DNA of 64,000 nucleotides from Methanobacterium sp. ERen5 (GCA_024167805.1 CP099988.1:682001-746000); one strand, 5' to 3'; numbered from the stretch's first letter, positions 31,167 through 41,961 are shown. The notes: a model not told the origin generated them from the sequence alone. Made by a program: numbers and translations.

Positions 31167-31735
31167 ACCTAATTGTCCGATCATGCACCATTTCGATCCC
31201 TACGTTTTTATTAATAAGGTTGATATAAGTTGGTTGAAGTTTATGAACCATTTAAGTCCTGGAACTAAACTTTAAAAATACTAAAAGATGTGTTTGTATA
31301 ATCTAGGAACTGTCCATATAAATCCAGTTAATACCCTGTTTAAATTAAATATTTTTTAGAAAATTAAATCAAAATATTTATAAATCATGTTTGATAAGAT
31401 GTATTAAGATGAAATAGAATGATCAAATATTGGTGGAAAATTAAGACTTAATCTATGGGGGTAAACTAGGATTTTTGGTTACAAATCTCAATCCAACTAT
31501 CCATTAGAAGTATCATCGATGCAACTATAAATTTTAAATAAAATACAATGTGGAGAATCCAATTGTTTATATGAAATAGAAAAAAATAACAGGAAGGGAA
31601 AACTCAAAACCCAAATATTAAAATCCCATATATTCAATGATTAGATGAACCGAATATTCCATTGTTGAAAATTTTTTACAAGAAGTAACTAAAAATTGGA
31701 CATTGAAGTTAACAACTTTTGAGGAGTTGGATTGC
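31167..31735. other. AT-rich spacer without a recognisable gene
   Basis: Neither strand shows a frame with both a ribosome site and coding character. A short TATA-like tract (tatttataaa, about 31375-31384) could belong to the promoter of the acidic protein gene that follows. Confidence 0.4.
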
Positions 31736-32191
31736 ATGATGGAAGAATTAATGGATGCAGACGGCTGGATAGACGAAGAATGGATAGAAGAGGAAGAATG
31801 GATAGAAGACAGTTGGATGGAACTTGAAAAGGCCCGGGGTGAAAAGGTAATCAAGTGCAGTAAGAGAAAAATCAAAGCTTCCAAAAATAAAGCTGCAACT
31901 GAACAGGTTACTTTAATATTTGAAGACACTGACAACTTAGATATCGAAGAAACCTACGGAATAAAAATCATCGGATCTAAGGTAGTTGTGGGTCAACACA
32001 CCAAAAATAACACTGTATTCAAGGAAGTAGCTGCAAAAAACATCAATGAAAAAAGGTTTTTAGAGTATGTGGCAGGTCAGATTGAGGATATTGACGGACC
32101 TGAACTGAAACTAACACTTGCATTTGAAAAAGGTTACTCAATTGAAATAACAGACTATGTATCTGTTGAAGAACAAAAAAATAAGCCTTAA
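31736..32191 (+). CDS. Acidic protein with W-I-E/D repeats, unknown function
   Basis: This protein has about 151 residues. The first 35 residues are very acidic and contain a short repeated unit: DEEWIEEEEWIEDSWME. A basic stretch follows (CSKRKIKASKNKAA), and then a beta-rich region of about 90 residues (TLIFEDTDNLDI...LKLTLAFEKGYSIEITDYV). I chose ATG 31736 because GAGGAG lies 9 bases before it; a TTG at 31703 would add 11 residues. The next gene, convergent, also encodes an acidic, Trp-rich protein. No family is recognised. Confidence 0.55.
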   Translation: MMEELMDADGWIDEEWIEEEEWIEDSWMELEKARGEKVIKCSKRKIKASKNKAATEQVTLIFEDTDNLDIEETYGIKIIGSKVVVGQHTKNNTVFKEVAAKNINEKRFLEYVAGQIEDIDGPELKLTLAFEKGYSIEITDYVSVEEQKNKP

Positions 32192-32346
32192 ATAAAATTT
32201 TTGTTTTAATCCTTTTTTAAATTCATGTTTGTCACACAAATTTTTTGAAAATATTTTATTGGATTTATTTCACACCTTTTTTGTATTTGAGTCTGTTAAC
32301 ATTTCATAATCGCATATATTAACTTTTTTATCCATTCGAATTTGAT

Positions 32347-32764
32347 TCATAGTTCTTTGAGCCAACCCAAAACTTCATCTGCTATATCCTCTGAAATATC
32401 CTCAATCCAATCTTGTTCACTCCATTTGCATACATCTTCTTCCGCTACATCCCCCACAAAATCTTCTACTCTATCGTTGTCTGTCCATTCGCCAACTGTT
32501 GATTCACAGAAACTATAATCTTTATCATGATTATCGAATTTAACTTCCCAAGTCTTTGAATTTCTGATTTCCCAATACCAATAAAAATTGCGAACAGTTT
32601 CTTCGTTTTCATCCTCATTTTCAAAGTTTTCTTCGAGATCGTAGCCTACTATCAATAAAAGATCCCGATCTAAGTAGATTTTTTTCGTAGGAATCACTTA
32701 AATCCTGTTTCCTCTCTAATTTCGTGGTTTCTATTTTGTCAACGAGTTCATCTTTCTCTATCAT
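32347..32764 (-). CDS. Acidic Trp-rich protein, unknown function (frameshifted)
   Basis: Taken alone, the main frame starts at a GTG (32697) without a good ribosome site. Upstream in another frame, ATG 32764 has GAGGAG 6 bases before it and reads MIEKDELVDKIETTKLERKQ. One more base in the T7 run 32679-32685 (A on the coding strand) joins the two as SYEKKIYLDRDLLLIVGYDLEE. The corrected protein has about 138 residues with a strongly acidic C-terminal half (EQDWIEDISEDIADEVLGWL). The W-I-E-D element resembles the repeats of the neighbouring protein. The function is unknown. Confidence 0.55.
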
Positions 32765-33060
32765 TATTACTCCTCTAAACAAAATCTTCTTGTTAAATTA
32801 TTTGTTTTACAATTCATTTAATTTTATCTTGTGAAAAAAATAAAATACCAAACCAACTGAATCATCCAATTTAAACGGATGGAAATAATGTTTTAAGGAA
32901 TTTAAAGAATATAACAGAACTTTTTTATGCTTTAAAAACCAAATAATAATATTCATACATTGGTAATTAATGTTCAGATCATGGAGTACAAAGGTGGATC
33001 TCTCTTTATTGCAATTAAATATTGAAAAATGTATTTTAGGTTAGTAACTGAGGTGGTACA

Positions 33061-34235
33061 ATGATTAAAACAATAAAAGAAAATGTATATTCTGTTGGTG
33101 TGGAAGATTGGAATAGAAGAATATTTGATGAGCTCATACAAATTCCTGACGGAACCAGCTACAACTCTTATCTTGTAAAGGGAAACGACAAAATTGCACT
33201 CATCGATACTGTAGATCCTGCAAAAACTGAAGAACTACTTAAAAATCTCAGAATTCTCGATGTAAATATTGACTACGTCATTGCAAACCATGCGGAACAG
33301 GATCATTCTGGAAGTATACCTGAAATATTGAAGCAATATCCTGATGCTGTGGTTGTGACCAATGCTAAATGCAAAGAACTCTTAACGGAATTTTTATTGA
33401 TATCAGAAGATAAGTACATAACTGTTAAAGATGGAGACATATTGGATCTTGGTGAGAAAACACTGAAATTTATAATTACTCCATGGGTACATTGGCCAGA
33501 CACCATGGTAAGCTATCTTAAACCAGACAAAATCTTGTTCTCATGTGACTTTTTTGGTTCCCACGTTGCAACCAGCCATACATTTGCAAACGACAGGGAT
33601 ATTTACAAACCTGCAAAACGATACTACGCAGAGATAATGATGCCCTTTAGGACAATTATTAAAAACAACCTGAAAAAATTGGGGCAGAAGAGATAGATCT
33701 TATCGCACCAAGCCATGGCCCAATATACAAAAATTCAAAGTTTATCATGGATGCATATGCCGATTGGACATCTGATAGTAGTAAAAACGAAGTTATAATA
33801 CCATACATATCAATGCACGGCAGTACAGAAAGAATGGTAAATTATTTAGTGGATGTTCTGATTAAAAAGGGTGTTAATGTTAAACCATTGAACTTGACGT
33901 ACACCGACATGGGGGAAGTGGCCCTGGAACTGGTTGATGCCACAACTATGATTATTGCATCGCCTACTGTATTGACAGGACCTCATCCAAGTGTTGTTTA
34001 TGCCACTTACCTGGCAAATGCTCTGAGACCTAAATTGAAATATGTTTCTGTCATTGGATCCTATGGATGGGGTGGAAGAATGCTCGAACAAATTGAAGGC
34101 ATGATCAAAAATTTGAAGGTTGAAACTATTGAGCCTTTAATAATAAAGGGATTTCCAAAGGAAGATGACTACAAAAAATTAGATGAAATTGCTGAACAGA
34201 TATTTCAAAGGCATTCTGAACTTGGAATTGTCTGA
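33061..34235 (+). CDS. fprA: F420H2 oxidase / A-type flavoprotein FprA (frameshifted)
   Basis: FprA is a di-iron flavoprotein that reduces O2 to water with F420H2 and protects methanogens from oxygen. The metallo-beta-lactamase domain carries the di-iron ligands: NHAEQDHSGSIP (H-x-E-x-D-H), HWPDTM, CDFFGSH and, after the frame change, APSHGPIY. The flavodoxin domain follows, with ISMHGSTERM (FMN phosphate loop), SPTVLTGPHPSV and GSYGWGGRML. One more A in the A6 run 33673-33678 gives NLKKIGAEEIDLIAPSHGP. The corrected length is about 391 residues. GAGGTGG precedes the ATG. It is monocistronic. Confidence 0.92.
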
Positions 34236-34249
34236 AATCCAAGATTGTG

Positions 34250-34321
34250 AATGTTAACATTTCATGGGAAAAATGATATATAAGTTTGCACATAAACCTA
34301 TACAGTTAACCAATGTTAACA
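34250..34321 (+). promoter_or_regulatory. rtcB promoter flanked by two AATGTTAACA repeats
   Basis: A TATA box (gatatataag, about 34275-34284) lies between two identical 10-bp copies of AATGTTAACA (34250-34259 and 34312-34321), each holding the palindrome TGTTAACA. The second copy falls just past the expected transcription start. Two palindromes bracketing a promoter suggest a dimeric regulator, but none can be named. Confidence 0.5.
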
Positions 34322-34399
34322 AGATTATAAACTTTAAAAATTGATTTTACATTTAAAAAGAAGATTATAATTTGAAAATTCTGTTTTGGAGAGTTGTTT

Positions 34400-35845
34400 A
34401 TGGTTATGGAAGAATTAAAAAAGGTTAGAGATTGTGTATATGAAATACCTTCCAGCTACAAGAAGGGTATGAGGGTGCCTGGAAGAATTTATCAGGATGA
34501 TGAAGGAATTGAAAGTCTTGAAAAGGGTGCAGCAGATCAAGTTGCAAATGTTGCAACACTCCCAGGAATTCAAAAATTCTCTATAGGATTACCAGATATT
34601 CACTTCGGATATGGATTTAGTATCGGTGGAGTAGCAGCATTCAGTTCAAGAACTGGAGTTATAAGTCCAGGTGGCGTAGGTTTTGACATAAACTGTGGAG
34701 TGAGAATGGTGAGAACTAACCTCACAGAAGACGATGTTAAACCTCGCATCAAAGAACTTATAGATACCCTGTTTAAAAATGTGCCATCAGGTGTAGGTAG
34801 TAAAGGTAAAGTTCGGTTAAATGAGGGAGAAATTGACGATGTTTTAAACAACGGTGCAGAATGGGCTGTTGAAAACGGTTACGGTTGGGAATCTGACCTC
34901 AAATTCCTTGAAGAAAATGGTAAGATGGAAAGTGCAGACTCTGACGCAGTCAGTGCAAAGGCTAAAAAGAGAGGAATACCCCAGCTAGGATCCCTCGGAT
35001 CAGGAAATCACTTCCTAGAAATCCAGAAAATGGAAGATATTTACGATGAAAAAGCTGCCAAAGCCTTTGGAATAGAAGAGGGGCAAATTACCATCATGAT
35101 CCATTCTGGATCCCGGGGATGTGGACACCAGATATGCGCAGATTATCTAAGAACAATGGACAAAGCTTATAAAGCTTACAACATCGATCTTCCAGATCGT
35201 CAGCTTGCATGTGCACCTGTAGATTCTCAAGAAGCTCAAGATTATTTCAAAGCCATGTCTTGTGCTGCGAATTATGCTTGGACCAACAGACAGATGATCC
35301 TCCACTGGGTCAGAGAATCCTTTGAAGAAGTATACAAAAAGGATTCAGAAGCTATGGAAATGGGCGTGGTCTACGATGTAGCACACAACATAGCCAAAAA
35401 AGAAAAACATACCATCAAAGGAATTGATACAGAAGTTTACGTCCACAGAAAGGGTGCTACAAGGGCCTTTGGTCCTGGAAGAAAGGAAATTCCAGAGGAG
35501 TACCGAAAAATTGGTCAACCAGTCATGATACCTGGTACCATGGGAACAGCATCCTATATTTTGAAGGGAACAGAAACAGCCATGGAAGAAACATTTGGAT
35601 CAACGGCTCATGGTGCTGGTAGAAAACTCAGTAGAGCTGGTGCTAAACGAGAATTCAATGGTGAAGAAGTGAAGAGCATGCTTGCATCTAAGGGAATTAC
35701 CTTAAAAGCAAATTCCATGCCAGTAGTTGCAGAAGAAGCACCTGGAGCTTACAAAGATGTGGATCAAGTTGTTAACGTCTGTCACAAAGCAGGAATCTCA
35801 TTATTAGTGGGTAAAATGATTCCAATTGGTGTAGCAAAGGGATAA
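34400..35845 (+). CDS. rtcB: RNA-splicing ligase RtcB
   Basis: RtcB joins 2',3'-cyclic phosphate (or 3'-phosphate) and 5'-OH RNA ends with GTP, chiefly tRNA exons. The motifs are [32 protein letters not shown] (metal-binding Cys), [21 protein letters not shown] and the guanylylated His in [12 protein letters not shown]. The protein ends [12 protein letters not shown], as family members do, and no intein is present. I chose ATG 34400 with GGAGAG 6 bases upstream; ATG 34406 is also possible. Its helper archease is encoded 3.2 kb upstream. Confidence 0.95.
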   Translation: MVMEELKKVRDCVYEIPSSYKKGMRVPGRIYQDDEGIESLEKGAADQVANVATLPGIQKFSIGLPDIHFGYGFSIGGVAAFSSRTGVISPGGVGFDINCGVRMVRTNLTEDDVKPRIKELIDTLFKNVPSGVGSKGKVRLNEGEIDDVLNNGAEWAVENGYGWESDLKFLEENGKMESADSDAVSAKAKKRGIPQLGSLGSGNHFLEIQKMEDIYDEKAAKAFGIEEGQITIMIHSGSRGCGHQICADYLRTMDKAYKAYNIDLPDRQLACAPVDSQEAQDYFKAMSCAANYAWTNRQMILHWVRESFEEVYKKDSEAMEMGVVYDVAHNIAKKEKHTIKGIDTEVYVHRKGATRAFGPGRKEIPEEYRKIGQPVMIPGTMGTASYILKGTETAMEETFGSTAHGAGRKLSRAGAKREFNGEEVKSMLASKGITLKANSMPVVAEEAPGAYKDVDQVVNVCHKAGISLLVGKMIPIGVAKG

Positions 35846-35868
35846 AAATAATTGTTTAGGTTATCAAA

Positions 35869-36628
35869 ATGATTGGCATAATTGGAGGCACTGGAATTTA
35901 TGAAATCGTTACTTTGGGTGATGAAATCGATACCAAGGTGATTAAAACTCCCTACGGTAAATCTCCCGAAGTTTCAATCTTTAAACTGCATGAAAAAGAT
36001 GTTGCATTCATGCCCAGACATGCAAAGGGCCATTCAAATCCCCCCATATGGTGAACTACAGGGCCAATGTATATGCAATGAAGGAACTGGGAGTTGAAAG
36101 AATAATAGCAACAAATGCCGTTGGTTCATTGGAAAAAACTGTGAAACCCGGGGATTTTATGGTTCCACATGACTTTATCGATTTCACAAAGTTACGTCAT
36201 GGGACTTTTTACGACAGCCGTACAGTTCACGTGGATGTAACAGAACCGTACTGTAACTACATGCGAAAGATCATTTCTTCATCGGGAGATGTTGTTGAAG
36301 AGGGAGTCTATGTTTGTACAGAAGGCCCTAGATTCGAAACACCTGCAGAAATTCAAATGTTTAAATTAATGGGCGGCACAGTAGTAGGCATGACAGGAAT
36401 ACCTGAAGCAGTGCTTGCACGTGAACTAGAAATGTGTTATGCAAGTATTTGCACAGTATCTAACTATGCAGCATCCATATCTCCTAATAATTTAACTATA
36501 GATGAAGTTTTCGAAATTATGGAGAAAAAAAGCAGGATCTGGTTTCATTAATGGATACTACAATATCAAAAATGGGTGAAGAAAGGGATTGTAACTGTAA
36601 ACACGCACTTAAAGGTGCAGAAATATAA
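35869..36628 (+). CDS. S-methyl-5'-thioadenosine/thioinosine phosphorylase family (two frameshifts)
   Basis: This purine nucleoside phosphorylase-type enzyme salvages methylthio-nucleosides. The motifs are MIGIIGGTGIYE, FMPRHAKGHSNPPH and, after a frame change, ATNAVGSL, CTEGPRFETPAEI, VGMTGIPEAVLARELEMCYASI. One more C in the C6 run 36040-36045 restores SNPPHMVNYRANVYAMK. One more A in the A7 run 36525-36531 restores MEKKKQDLVSLMDTTI, and the frame ends CNCKHALKGAEI at 36628. The corrected length is about 253 residues. Methanogens often use the inosine derivative (MTIP); the sequence alone does not settle which. Confidence 0.87.
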
Positions 36629-36801
36629 GATATTTACTACAACTATCTGTTTATTTGATCGTTATTTTAATTTCCTGAGACGATCATGGATAGTAAATTT
36701 TTGTTAATTAAGCTTGATAACTATCAAACAATTTAAGAATCATTTAACCAAACCATTTATCTTGGTTAATCATACCCCTAATAATTATCAAGGATGATAT
36801 T

Positions 36802-37719
36802 ATGTTAAATAAACTTCAAAAAGAGATTATAGAACTAAAAAAGGAAAAAAATGCCATTATACTGGCACATAATTATCAAACTGGAGATATACAAGAAATT
36901 GCTGATTTCCTTGGAGACTCCTTAGAGCTGTGTATCAAAGCATCTCAAATAAAAGATGCAGATATGGTTGTTTTCTGTGGAGTAGATTTCATGGCAGAAA
37001 CTGCTGCAATTTTAAACCCTGAAAAATTGATTGTTCTGCCTGATAAAAATGCAGAATGTCCCATGGCTCATATGTTAAAAGCTGAAGAGATTAAAACCTA
37101 TAAAAAAAGATATCCTGATGCAGCAGTAGTGCTCTATGTAAATACTCTTGCTGAGGCTAAGGCAGAAGCAGATATTTTATGTACCTCTGCAAATGCAGTT
37201 AAAGTTGTGGAAAGTCTTGATAACGATAGAATACTTTTCGGTCCAGATACTAATTTAGGATGGTTCGTTTCCCACCAACTTAAAGACAAAGAGATCATAC
37301 CGGCTCCAGAAGGGGGTCATTGTTACGTGCATAAAATGTTTAACCTCGCTGACCTGTACTTCCTGAGGGAAAAATATCCTGAATCAGATATTTTAGTACA
37401 TCCTGAATGTGATCCAGAGGTGCAAGAATATGCAGACCATGTTTTGAGCACCGGCGGTATGATGGCCCATGCTAAAACATCAGATAAGAACACATTTATC
37501 ATTGCAACTGAATACGACCTCATAACCCGACTTAGAAGAGAAAATCCGGGTAAAACTTTTATCCCTGCCCTTGATGAAGCCTTGTGTGAAAATATGAAGC
37601 TTCACACCCTTGAAAAAGTGAAGAATTCTCTTTTAAACCAAGAATTTGTTGTGAAAGTCCCTGAGGATCTTGCAAAAAAAGCAAAAATAGCCATTGATAG
37701 GATGCTAAACGTGTCCTAA
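36802..37719 (+). CDS. nadA: Quinolinate synthase A
   Basis: NadA condenses iminoaspartate and dihydroxyacetone phosphate to quinolinate with a 4Fe-4S cluster, the start of de novo NAD synthesis. The three cluster cysteines are in FCGVDFMAETA, the CTSANA segment and VHPECDPEVQ. Also present are ILAHNYQTGDIQEIADFLGDSLEL and PAPEGGHCYVHKMF. The length of 305 residues is normal. AAGGATGAT precedes the ATG. nadB and nadC are not adjacent. Confidence 0.93.
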   Translation: MLNKLQKEIIELKKEKNAIILAHNYQTGDIQEIADFLGDSLELCIKASQIKDADMVVFCGVDFMAETAAILNPEKLIVLPDKNAECPMAHMLKAEEIKTYKKRYPDAAVVLYVNTLAEAKAEADILCTSANAVKVVESLDNDRILFGPDTNLGWFVSHQLKDKEIIPAPEGGHCYVHKMFNLADLYFLREKYPESDILVHPECDPEVQEYADHVLSTGGMMAHAKTSDKNTFIIATEYDLITRLRRENPGKTFIPALDEALCENMKLHTLEKVKNSLLNQEFVVKVPEDLAKKAKIAIDRMLNVS

Positions 37720-37772
37720 TACCTATTTTTTTTAAGAATTTGTAAATTGAAAATGAGAATTAAAAAAAAAGT

Positions 37773-37919
37773 TTAGATCACATTCATCTGCTTCAAGATG
37801 GATTGTCTTTCATATCTCAATTCTTTAAGCAGTTCTTCATCCCTATCTTCCTGTTTTTCGAGATGAGCAATTGTAACTGTTATTGCTTGTAGGTTCGTTT
37901 CATTCTGATTTACAGGCAT
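37773..37919 (-). CDS. Small coiled-coil protein, unknown function
   Basis: This is a 48-residue protein starting MPVNQNETNLQAITVTIAHL; the remainder (EKQEDRDEELLKELRYERQ) is a charged amphipathic helix suited to a short coiled coil. The ATG at 37919 has a near-perfect AGGAGGT site, which is why I prefer it to an upstream in-frame ATG at 38027 with no site. No family is recognised. Confidence 0.6.
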   Translation of the reverse strand: MPVNQNETNLQAITVTIAHLEKQEDRDEELLKELRYERQSILKQMNVI

Positions 37920-38247
37920 TTTTAACCTCCTATCTAACTGTATCATATTTAACCTCATGATAATTAAAATAGTTTTGCATAACCTAAAAATAGTGTTTAA
38001 ACAGGGTTTTGAAGGGGAAGGTTTCATAGAAATAAGCGAAAACCTTTTTTCACATTAATTTAGTTTTTATATTGTCGTTTCAAAATAGCTTAACACTTGT
38101 TTACACATGATACTAAATTACATCTCACATGCTCTAGCCTAAACTGAATATCATAAGCTCAATAAGATTAATTTATTGAATTTGTGAAAACAAAATTGTG
38201 GGTCAGAAAAATTTTAATATGAATATCTATGGACAGGGATTAGAAAA
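37920..38247. other. Promoter spacer of divergent genes
   Basis: This AT-rich spacer lies between the small coiled-coil gene and the DUF763 gene. No frame with coding character was found. It should contain both promoters; a TATA-like stretch (ttttaatatg, about 38212-38221) lies some 30 bases before the DUF763 start. Confidence 0.4.
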
Positions 38248-39213
38248 ATGATGCAAAGAACTGTTGCAAACCTTCCACTTCACGGAGGAAAAGCTCCAAG
38301 ATGGTTATTTCATAGGATGGTAAAGTTAACAGAAGGAATTGTGGATGTGATGTTGTATGAATACGATGCAAATGAATTTTTAAGAAGAATTTCCAATCCT
38401 TACTGGTTTCAGGCATTTTCATGTGTACTTGGATTTGATTGGCATTCTTCAGGCACCACAACCACCACATGTGGAGCTTTAAAAAGTGCCATAAACCCTG
38501 AAAAGCATGGAATAATGGTTGGGGGTGGGAAGGGTAAATCTTCTAGAAAAACTCCTTCAGATATTGAAAATGCAGGTGAAATATTTTCACTTTCCACCAA
38601 TAAAATTGAGGATCTCATCCATTCAAGTAGAATATCCGCAAAGATAGATAATTCATGCATTCAAGATGGGTATCAACTCTATCATCATTCCTTCATTCTG
38701 ACAGAAAAAGGTAAATGGGCAGTCATACAACAGGGCATGAATCAGGAAAAAAGGTACGCTAGACGTTACCACTGGTTGGGTGAAGAAGTTGATGAGTTAA
38801 CTGTAGACCCGCATAAAGGCATCTGTTGTGATGATAAAACATCAAAAACTCTGAATATGACTGCAGACAAAAGCGATGAAACCCGAGACATGAGTGTTGA
38901 TCTCATCTGTGACAATCCAGAACATTTGAAAAAATATTTCAAAGACAAAACAATCATTTCCAAATCCCAGTCCAAACTGGACTGTTATTTCAATGAGTAT
39001 GAAATGCCAAAACACCACCCAGTACTCAACGAAGATCTTTCAGATAGGGAATTTGAAGTGCTTAAACAGGCATGGGAAATTCAACCATCAAACTATGAAG
39101 AGCTAATATCCTTAAATGGAATAGGGCCCAAAAAATACGGGCACTGGCCCTCATATCCGATCTAGTATATGGTTCCAAACCCAGCTGGGAAGATCCTGTC
39201 AAGTACAGTTTTA
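38248..39213 (+). pseudogene. DUF763 protein, 5' part, interrupted by mobile element
   Basis: DUF763 proteins are conserved in archaea and some bacteria; the function is unknown. The start MMQRTVANLPLHGGKAPRWLF, CVLGFDWHSSGTTTTTCGALK and HHSFILTEKGKWAVIQQGMN are family hallmarks. A one-base loss in the A6 run 39130-39135 breaks the frame late. With it restored the protein continues GPKKIRALALISDLVYG and KPSWEDPVKYSF up to the attachment core, where element sequence gives a TAA (39216-39218). The missing C-terminal 53 residues are found at 53808-53980 beyond the element. The A6 shift is probably a sequencing error; the interruption is real. Confidence 0.85.
39202..39213 (+). repeat. Left attachment site core (att)
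   Basis: AGTACAGTTTTA is repeated exactly at 53808-53819. At the left copy DUF763 coding sequence is upstream and element sequence downstream; at the right copy the order is reversed. Joining the outer flanks across one copy restores the frame KYSFTHGGKDG, which is the test expected of a site-specific integration core. Confidence 0.85.
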
Positions 39214-39218
39214 ACTAA

Positions 39219-39611
39219 AAATATTATAAGGTAATTTGGACTTATCACTTATATCATAATAATTAATTTCAAATAGTTGTTAACTATGGATTATTTATTT
39301 AATACTGAACTGATAAAATTTTCTCTGACTTTAATTATGATCAAAAAAGTAATTTTTACGACATCAATGAAAGGTTCTTAAAAGGAAATTTAACTAAAAA
39401 AAGTTTTGATACAAAAAAATAAATAATTTCTATATTTTTCTTTTTTTAATTATATTATGTATTAATATTTACTGTTGTAAATGAATATTATTAGTTTATT
39501 TGATCAAATTGATCTTATATGATCTTAAAATGATCTATAACAGATTAATAGAAACTTTTATTAATATCAGATTACTAATAAGGAGTATATACTTTTGGGA
39601 GGAGGTATTTT
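39219..39611. other. Left-end spacer of the element
   Basis: This very A/T-rich spacer lies between the left core and the lipoprotein gene. No coding frame is credible. The stretch 39480-39600 can be read as an extension of the lipoprotein frame, but the lipoprotein signal and its ribosome site favour a start at 39612. Confidence 0.4.
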
Positions 39612-40122
39612 TTGAAAAAAATTATAAAATAGTAATCGGTGTTTTAGCATTTTTAATATTGGTTGTTGCTGTTTCAGGTTGTTTTTCTTCGTCTAAGGGT
39701 GAAAGAACAAATAGTACATATGATGGTAGGGAAGTATCTTTTCTTTATCCCTCTGATTATGTAGTTACTGAAGTTAATGAGAAAAATGGACAATTTTTGA
39801 AAGGTAATAATACTGATGACCGTAAATTTGAAGTTTCTAAAAAGGTTATAAATGAAAGTCTTGATACATTTTTTTATGATGGTAAACAGCTTTTGATAGA
39901 AGATCCCTCTTTTGAAGCTAAAATTGTAAATGAAAAAATTTAACAGTTGATGGTTCAAAAGCTCACCAAGCAACTTATTCTATGGTTATTGCTGGACATA
40001 GTGTTTGGAATACATATACTGTCTTTGATAAAAATGGTTCAAGATATGTTATATTATTCACTGGAGATTACGGAAACTTTGATTCAGATATTATATTAAA
40101 CAGTTTCAAAGTAAAACAATAA
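39612..40122 (+). CDS. Lipoprotein, PsbP-like fold possible (two frameshifts)
   Basis: GGAGGAGGT lies just before TTG 39612. The frame is kept only if the A7 run 39615-39621 is really A8; it then reads MKKNYKIVIGVLAFLILVVAVSGC, a typical lipoprotein signal with lipobox VSGC. A second one-base loss at about 39933-39941 (A6/T3) breaks the 3' part, which continues LTVDGSKAHQATYSMVIAG...NTYTVFDKNGSRYVILFTGD...NFDSDIILNSFKV to 40122. The layout (short signal, F-x-Y-P-x-x-Y, paired beta strands, final LNSF) recalls the small PsbP/DcrB-like lipoproteins common in Methanobacteria. About 170 residues. Its role on the element is unknown. Confidence 0.6.
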
Positions 40123-40533
40123 ATTTTCCCTTCTTTTTTTAAGCATAATTTTTTTTACAAGTGTAACTACTTTTCATTCCTGATTTTCGAGATATTCAGC
40201 TATAGCTTGTATTATATGGCAACTAATTGGAGTTTCACTTACGATTTACATATTTCCTTAAAGCAATTAATTGTTTAACAAGTATCTTAAAGATATTTGA
40301 CCCAGAGTTTTCTTTTTACCTTATTCTCATTAGTTTTTTCATTGTTTACCAGATAAGCACTATAACCCAATTAACCAAATAACCTGTTAGAGTAGAATGA
40401 ATATCATTAGTATCCATAGACTATTCCATGAAATACATCACTAAAGAGTAAACGAAGTTGAAAAAAGGAATTTACTGAATAAAACGAAATTTAATAAATT
40501 GATCAAAAAACCATTTTCGATTGTGTTATGACA
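40123..40533. other. Spacer between convergent genes in the element
   Basis: The lipoprotein gene (plus) and the HEPN gene (minus) converge here. I see no frame with a ribosome site and no strong repeat. Confidence 0.4.
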
Positions 40534-41961
40534 TTAAAAATTTCTATCTTTTTTAATTGAATCTAATATTACAGAATATCTATTAATATCTTCATCACTT
40601 TTGTTTATGTTTTGAAGTAAAAATGTATATTCAGAGATATTATTAAGACGAGCTAAATTGTTTATATAAAATATTAAAACACTATCAGCTATGGTTTTTG
40701 TTAAATCTCGATCTTCTCGTGAAATAACCTCTAATTTACCCTCATGTACCAAATTATTTCTCTTTTGGTATAGATATTTAATTCTATTTTCAACAAACTT
40801 TTCTATTGATAAATTAACGTGATTTTTCAGAATTTTACCCATGATACTCAGGATTTCTTCACCTTTAATTCTACCCCCGCCATTGATATTTTTAATTATA
40901 GTTTCGGCGAGCAGCCAAAAATGCAGAAATGAATAATGTAAACTCTTTTCAGAGCATGCTAAATAGTATAAACGAAGGAATTCCTTTAGATTTTTTAATA
41001 GTGATTTTTTATTATCTTTATCTAAAAAATCGATTATATCAATGAATTTAGTAAATCCCTGTGAATTTTTCCATATTCCTAAATCTACCAAATTTATGTG
41101 TGTTAGTTCATTTTGTAAGTTGATAATATCATCTTCATCCATTAAATCTAAGTTAGGATGATTAAAATTTCCATTTTTAAGAATAATATAATGCATTTCA
41201 GCAATTTCCTCAATAGAAAAATCTTGGGAACTGTAATGGTTAACAAATCTATATCGGATTAATGCTAAAAAACCAAAAAATATTTCTAAAATGGAATTAG
41301 CTATCCTAAGGGCATATCCGTTATCTCTAGCAGAAATCTTGATGTTTATTGTTTCTCCATTAGAAATTTCATAGACATTTAATATTTTTTTAAGGTAAGT
41401 TTCATCCTTAGAGCTGTTTATAATCCCTAAACGATCATAGGAAAGTTCTTGAGTATCAATTCGTTCTATCTTAAACAAATTTAAAATATTTGTATAAACA
41501 TCAAATTCTTCTTTAGCAATTTTGTAAGTATCTATTACACTTTGTTTGTATTTTCTAATGTTCAATAAAGTTATGAAATCGTAATTAGCTTTTTCTTTAT
41601 TTTTAAGTTTATCAAGTTCTAAATCAATATAGTCCAAAAATTTATCTGTAATTACATTTTCATCCACTGTTTTGAGTTCATATAATATTTTAATAAACAT
41701 CGGAATATTAAGAGAATAAGAAGATGCTTTAAGCTGGTTTAATCTATGTTCCAAATCTGTTTTTTCATATAAATGACTTAAAATGAGAGTTCGGTGTTCT
41801 TCAACTGCAAATGGTTCCGAAATATAAACATCACCCTCTTTATGAACAACTTTAGTTGCACTTTTGATTAATTTATTTAATTCCTTACAGTTTTTTTCAC
41901 AATTAAATTCAGATGATAATCTATTACAGATTGGTTTTTTATTTTTGGAGTCATTATTCAT
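40534..41961 (-). CDS. Apea-like HEPN domain protein, putative defence ribonuclease
   Basis: This protein has 475 residues. The C-terminal third is helical and carries RNNLVH at about residues 401-406, which fits the RNxxxH catalytic motif of HEPN ribonucleases. Before it lies FLRLYYLACSEKSLHYSFLHFWLLAETI, the pattern typical of Apea-like HEPN domains. The N-terminal 300 residues have no recognised domain, and a Cys-containing start (NRLSSEFNCEKNCKEL) is notable. ApeA proteins are phage-defence effectors that act on tRNA or other RNA. Location next to an OLD nuclease and a restriction enzyme supports a defence role here. AGAGGTTTTTAA precedes the ATG. The frame is intact. Confidence 0.6.
   Translation of the reverse strand: MNNDSKNKKPICNRLSSEFNCEKNCKELNKLIKSATKVVHKEGDVYISEPFAVEEHRTLILSHLYEKTDLEHRLNQLKASSYSLNIPMFIKILYELKTVDENVITDKFLDYIDLELDKLKNKEKANYDFITLLNIRKYKQSVIDTYKIAKEEFDVYTNILNLFKIERIDTQELSYDRLGIINSSKDETYLKKILNVYEISNGETINIKISARDNGYALRIANSILEIFFGFLALIRYRFVNHYSSQDFSIEEIAEMHYIILKNGNFNHPNLDLMDEDDIINLQNELTHINLVDLGIWKNSQGFTKFIDIIDFLDKDNKKSLLKNLKEFLRLYYLACSEKSLHYSFLHFWLLAETIIKNINGGGRIKGEEILSIMGKILKNHVNLSIEKFVENRIKYLYQKRNNLVHEGKLEVISREDRDLTKTIADSVLIFYINNLARLNNISEYTFLLQNINKSDEDINRYSVILDSIKKDRNF

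Noticed and set aside
28041..31735. Chromosomal replication origin near cdc6
   Set aside because: I looked for repeated origin-recognition boxes in the gaps on both sides of cdc6 and saw no repeated or inverted G-rich motif; cdc6 genes are not always next to an origin.
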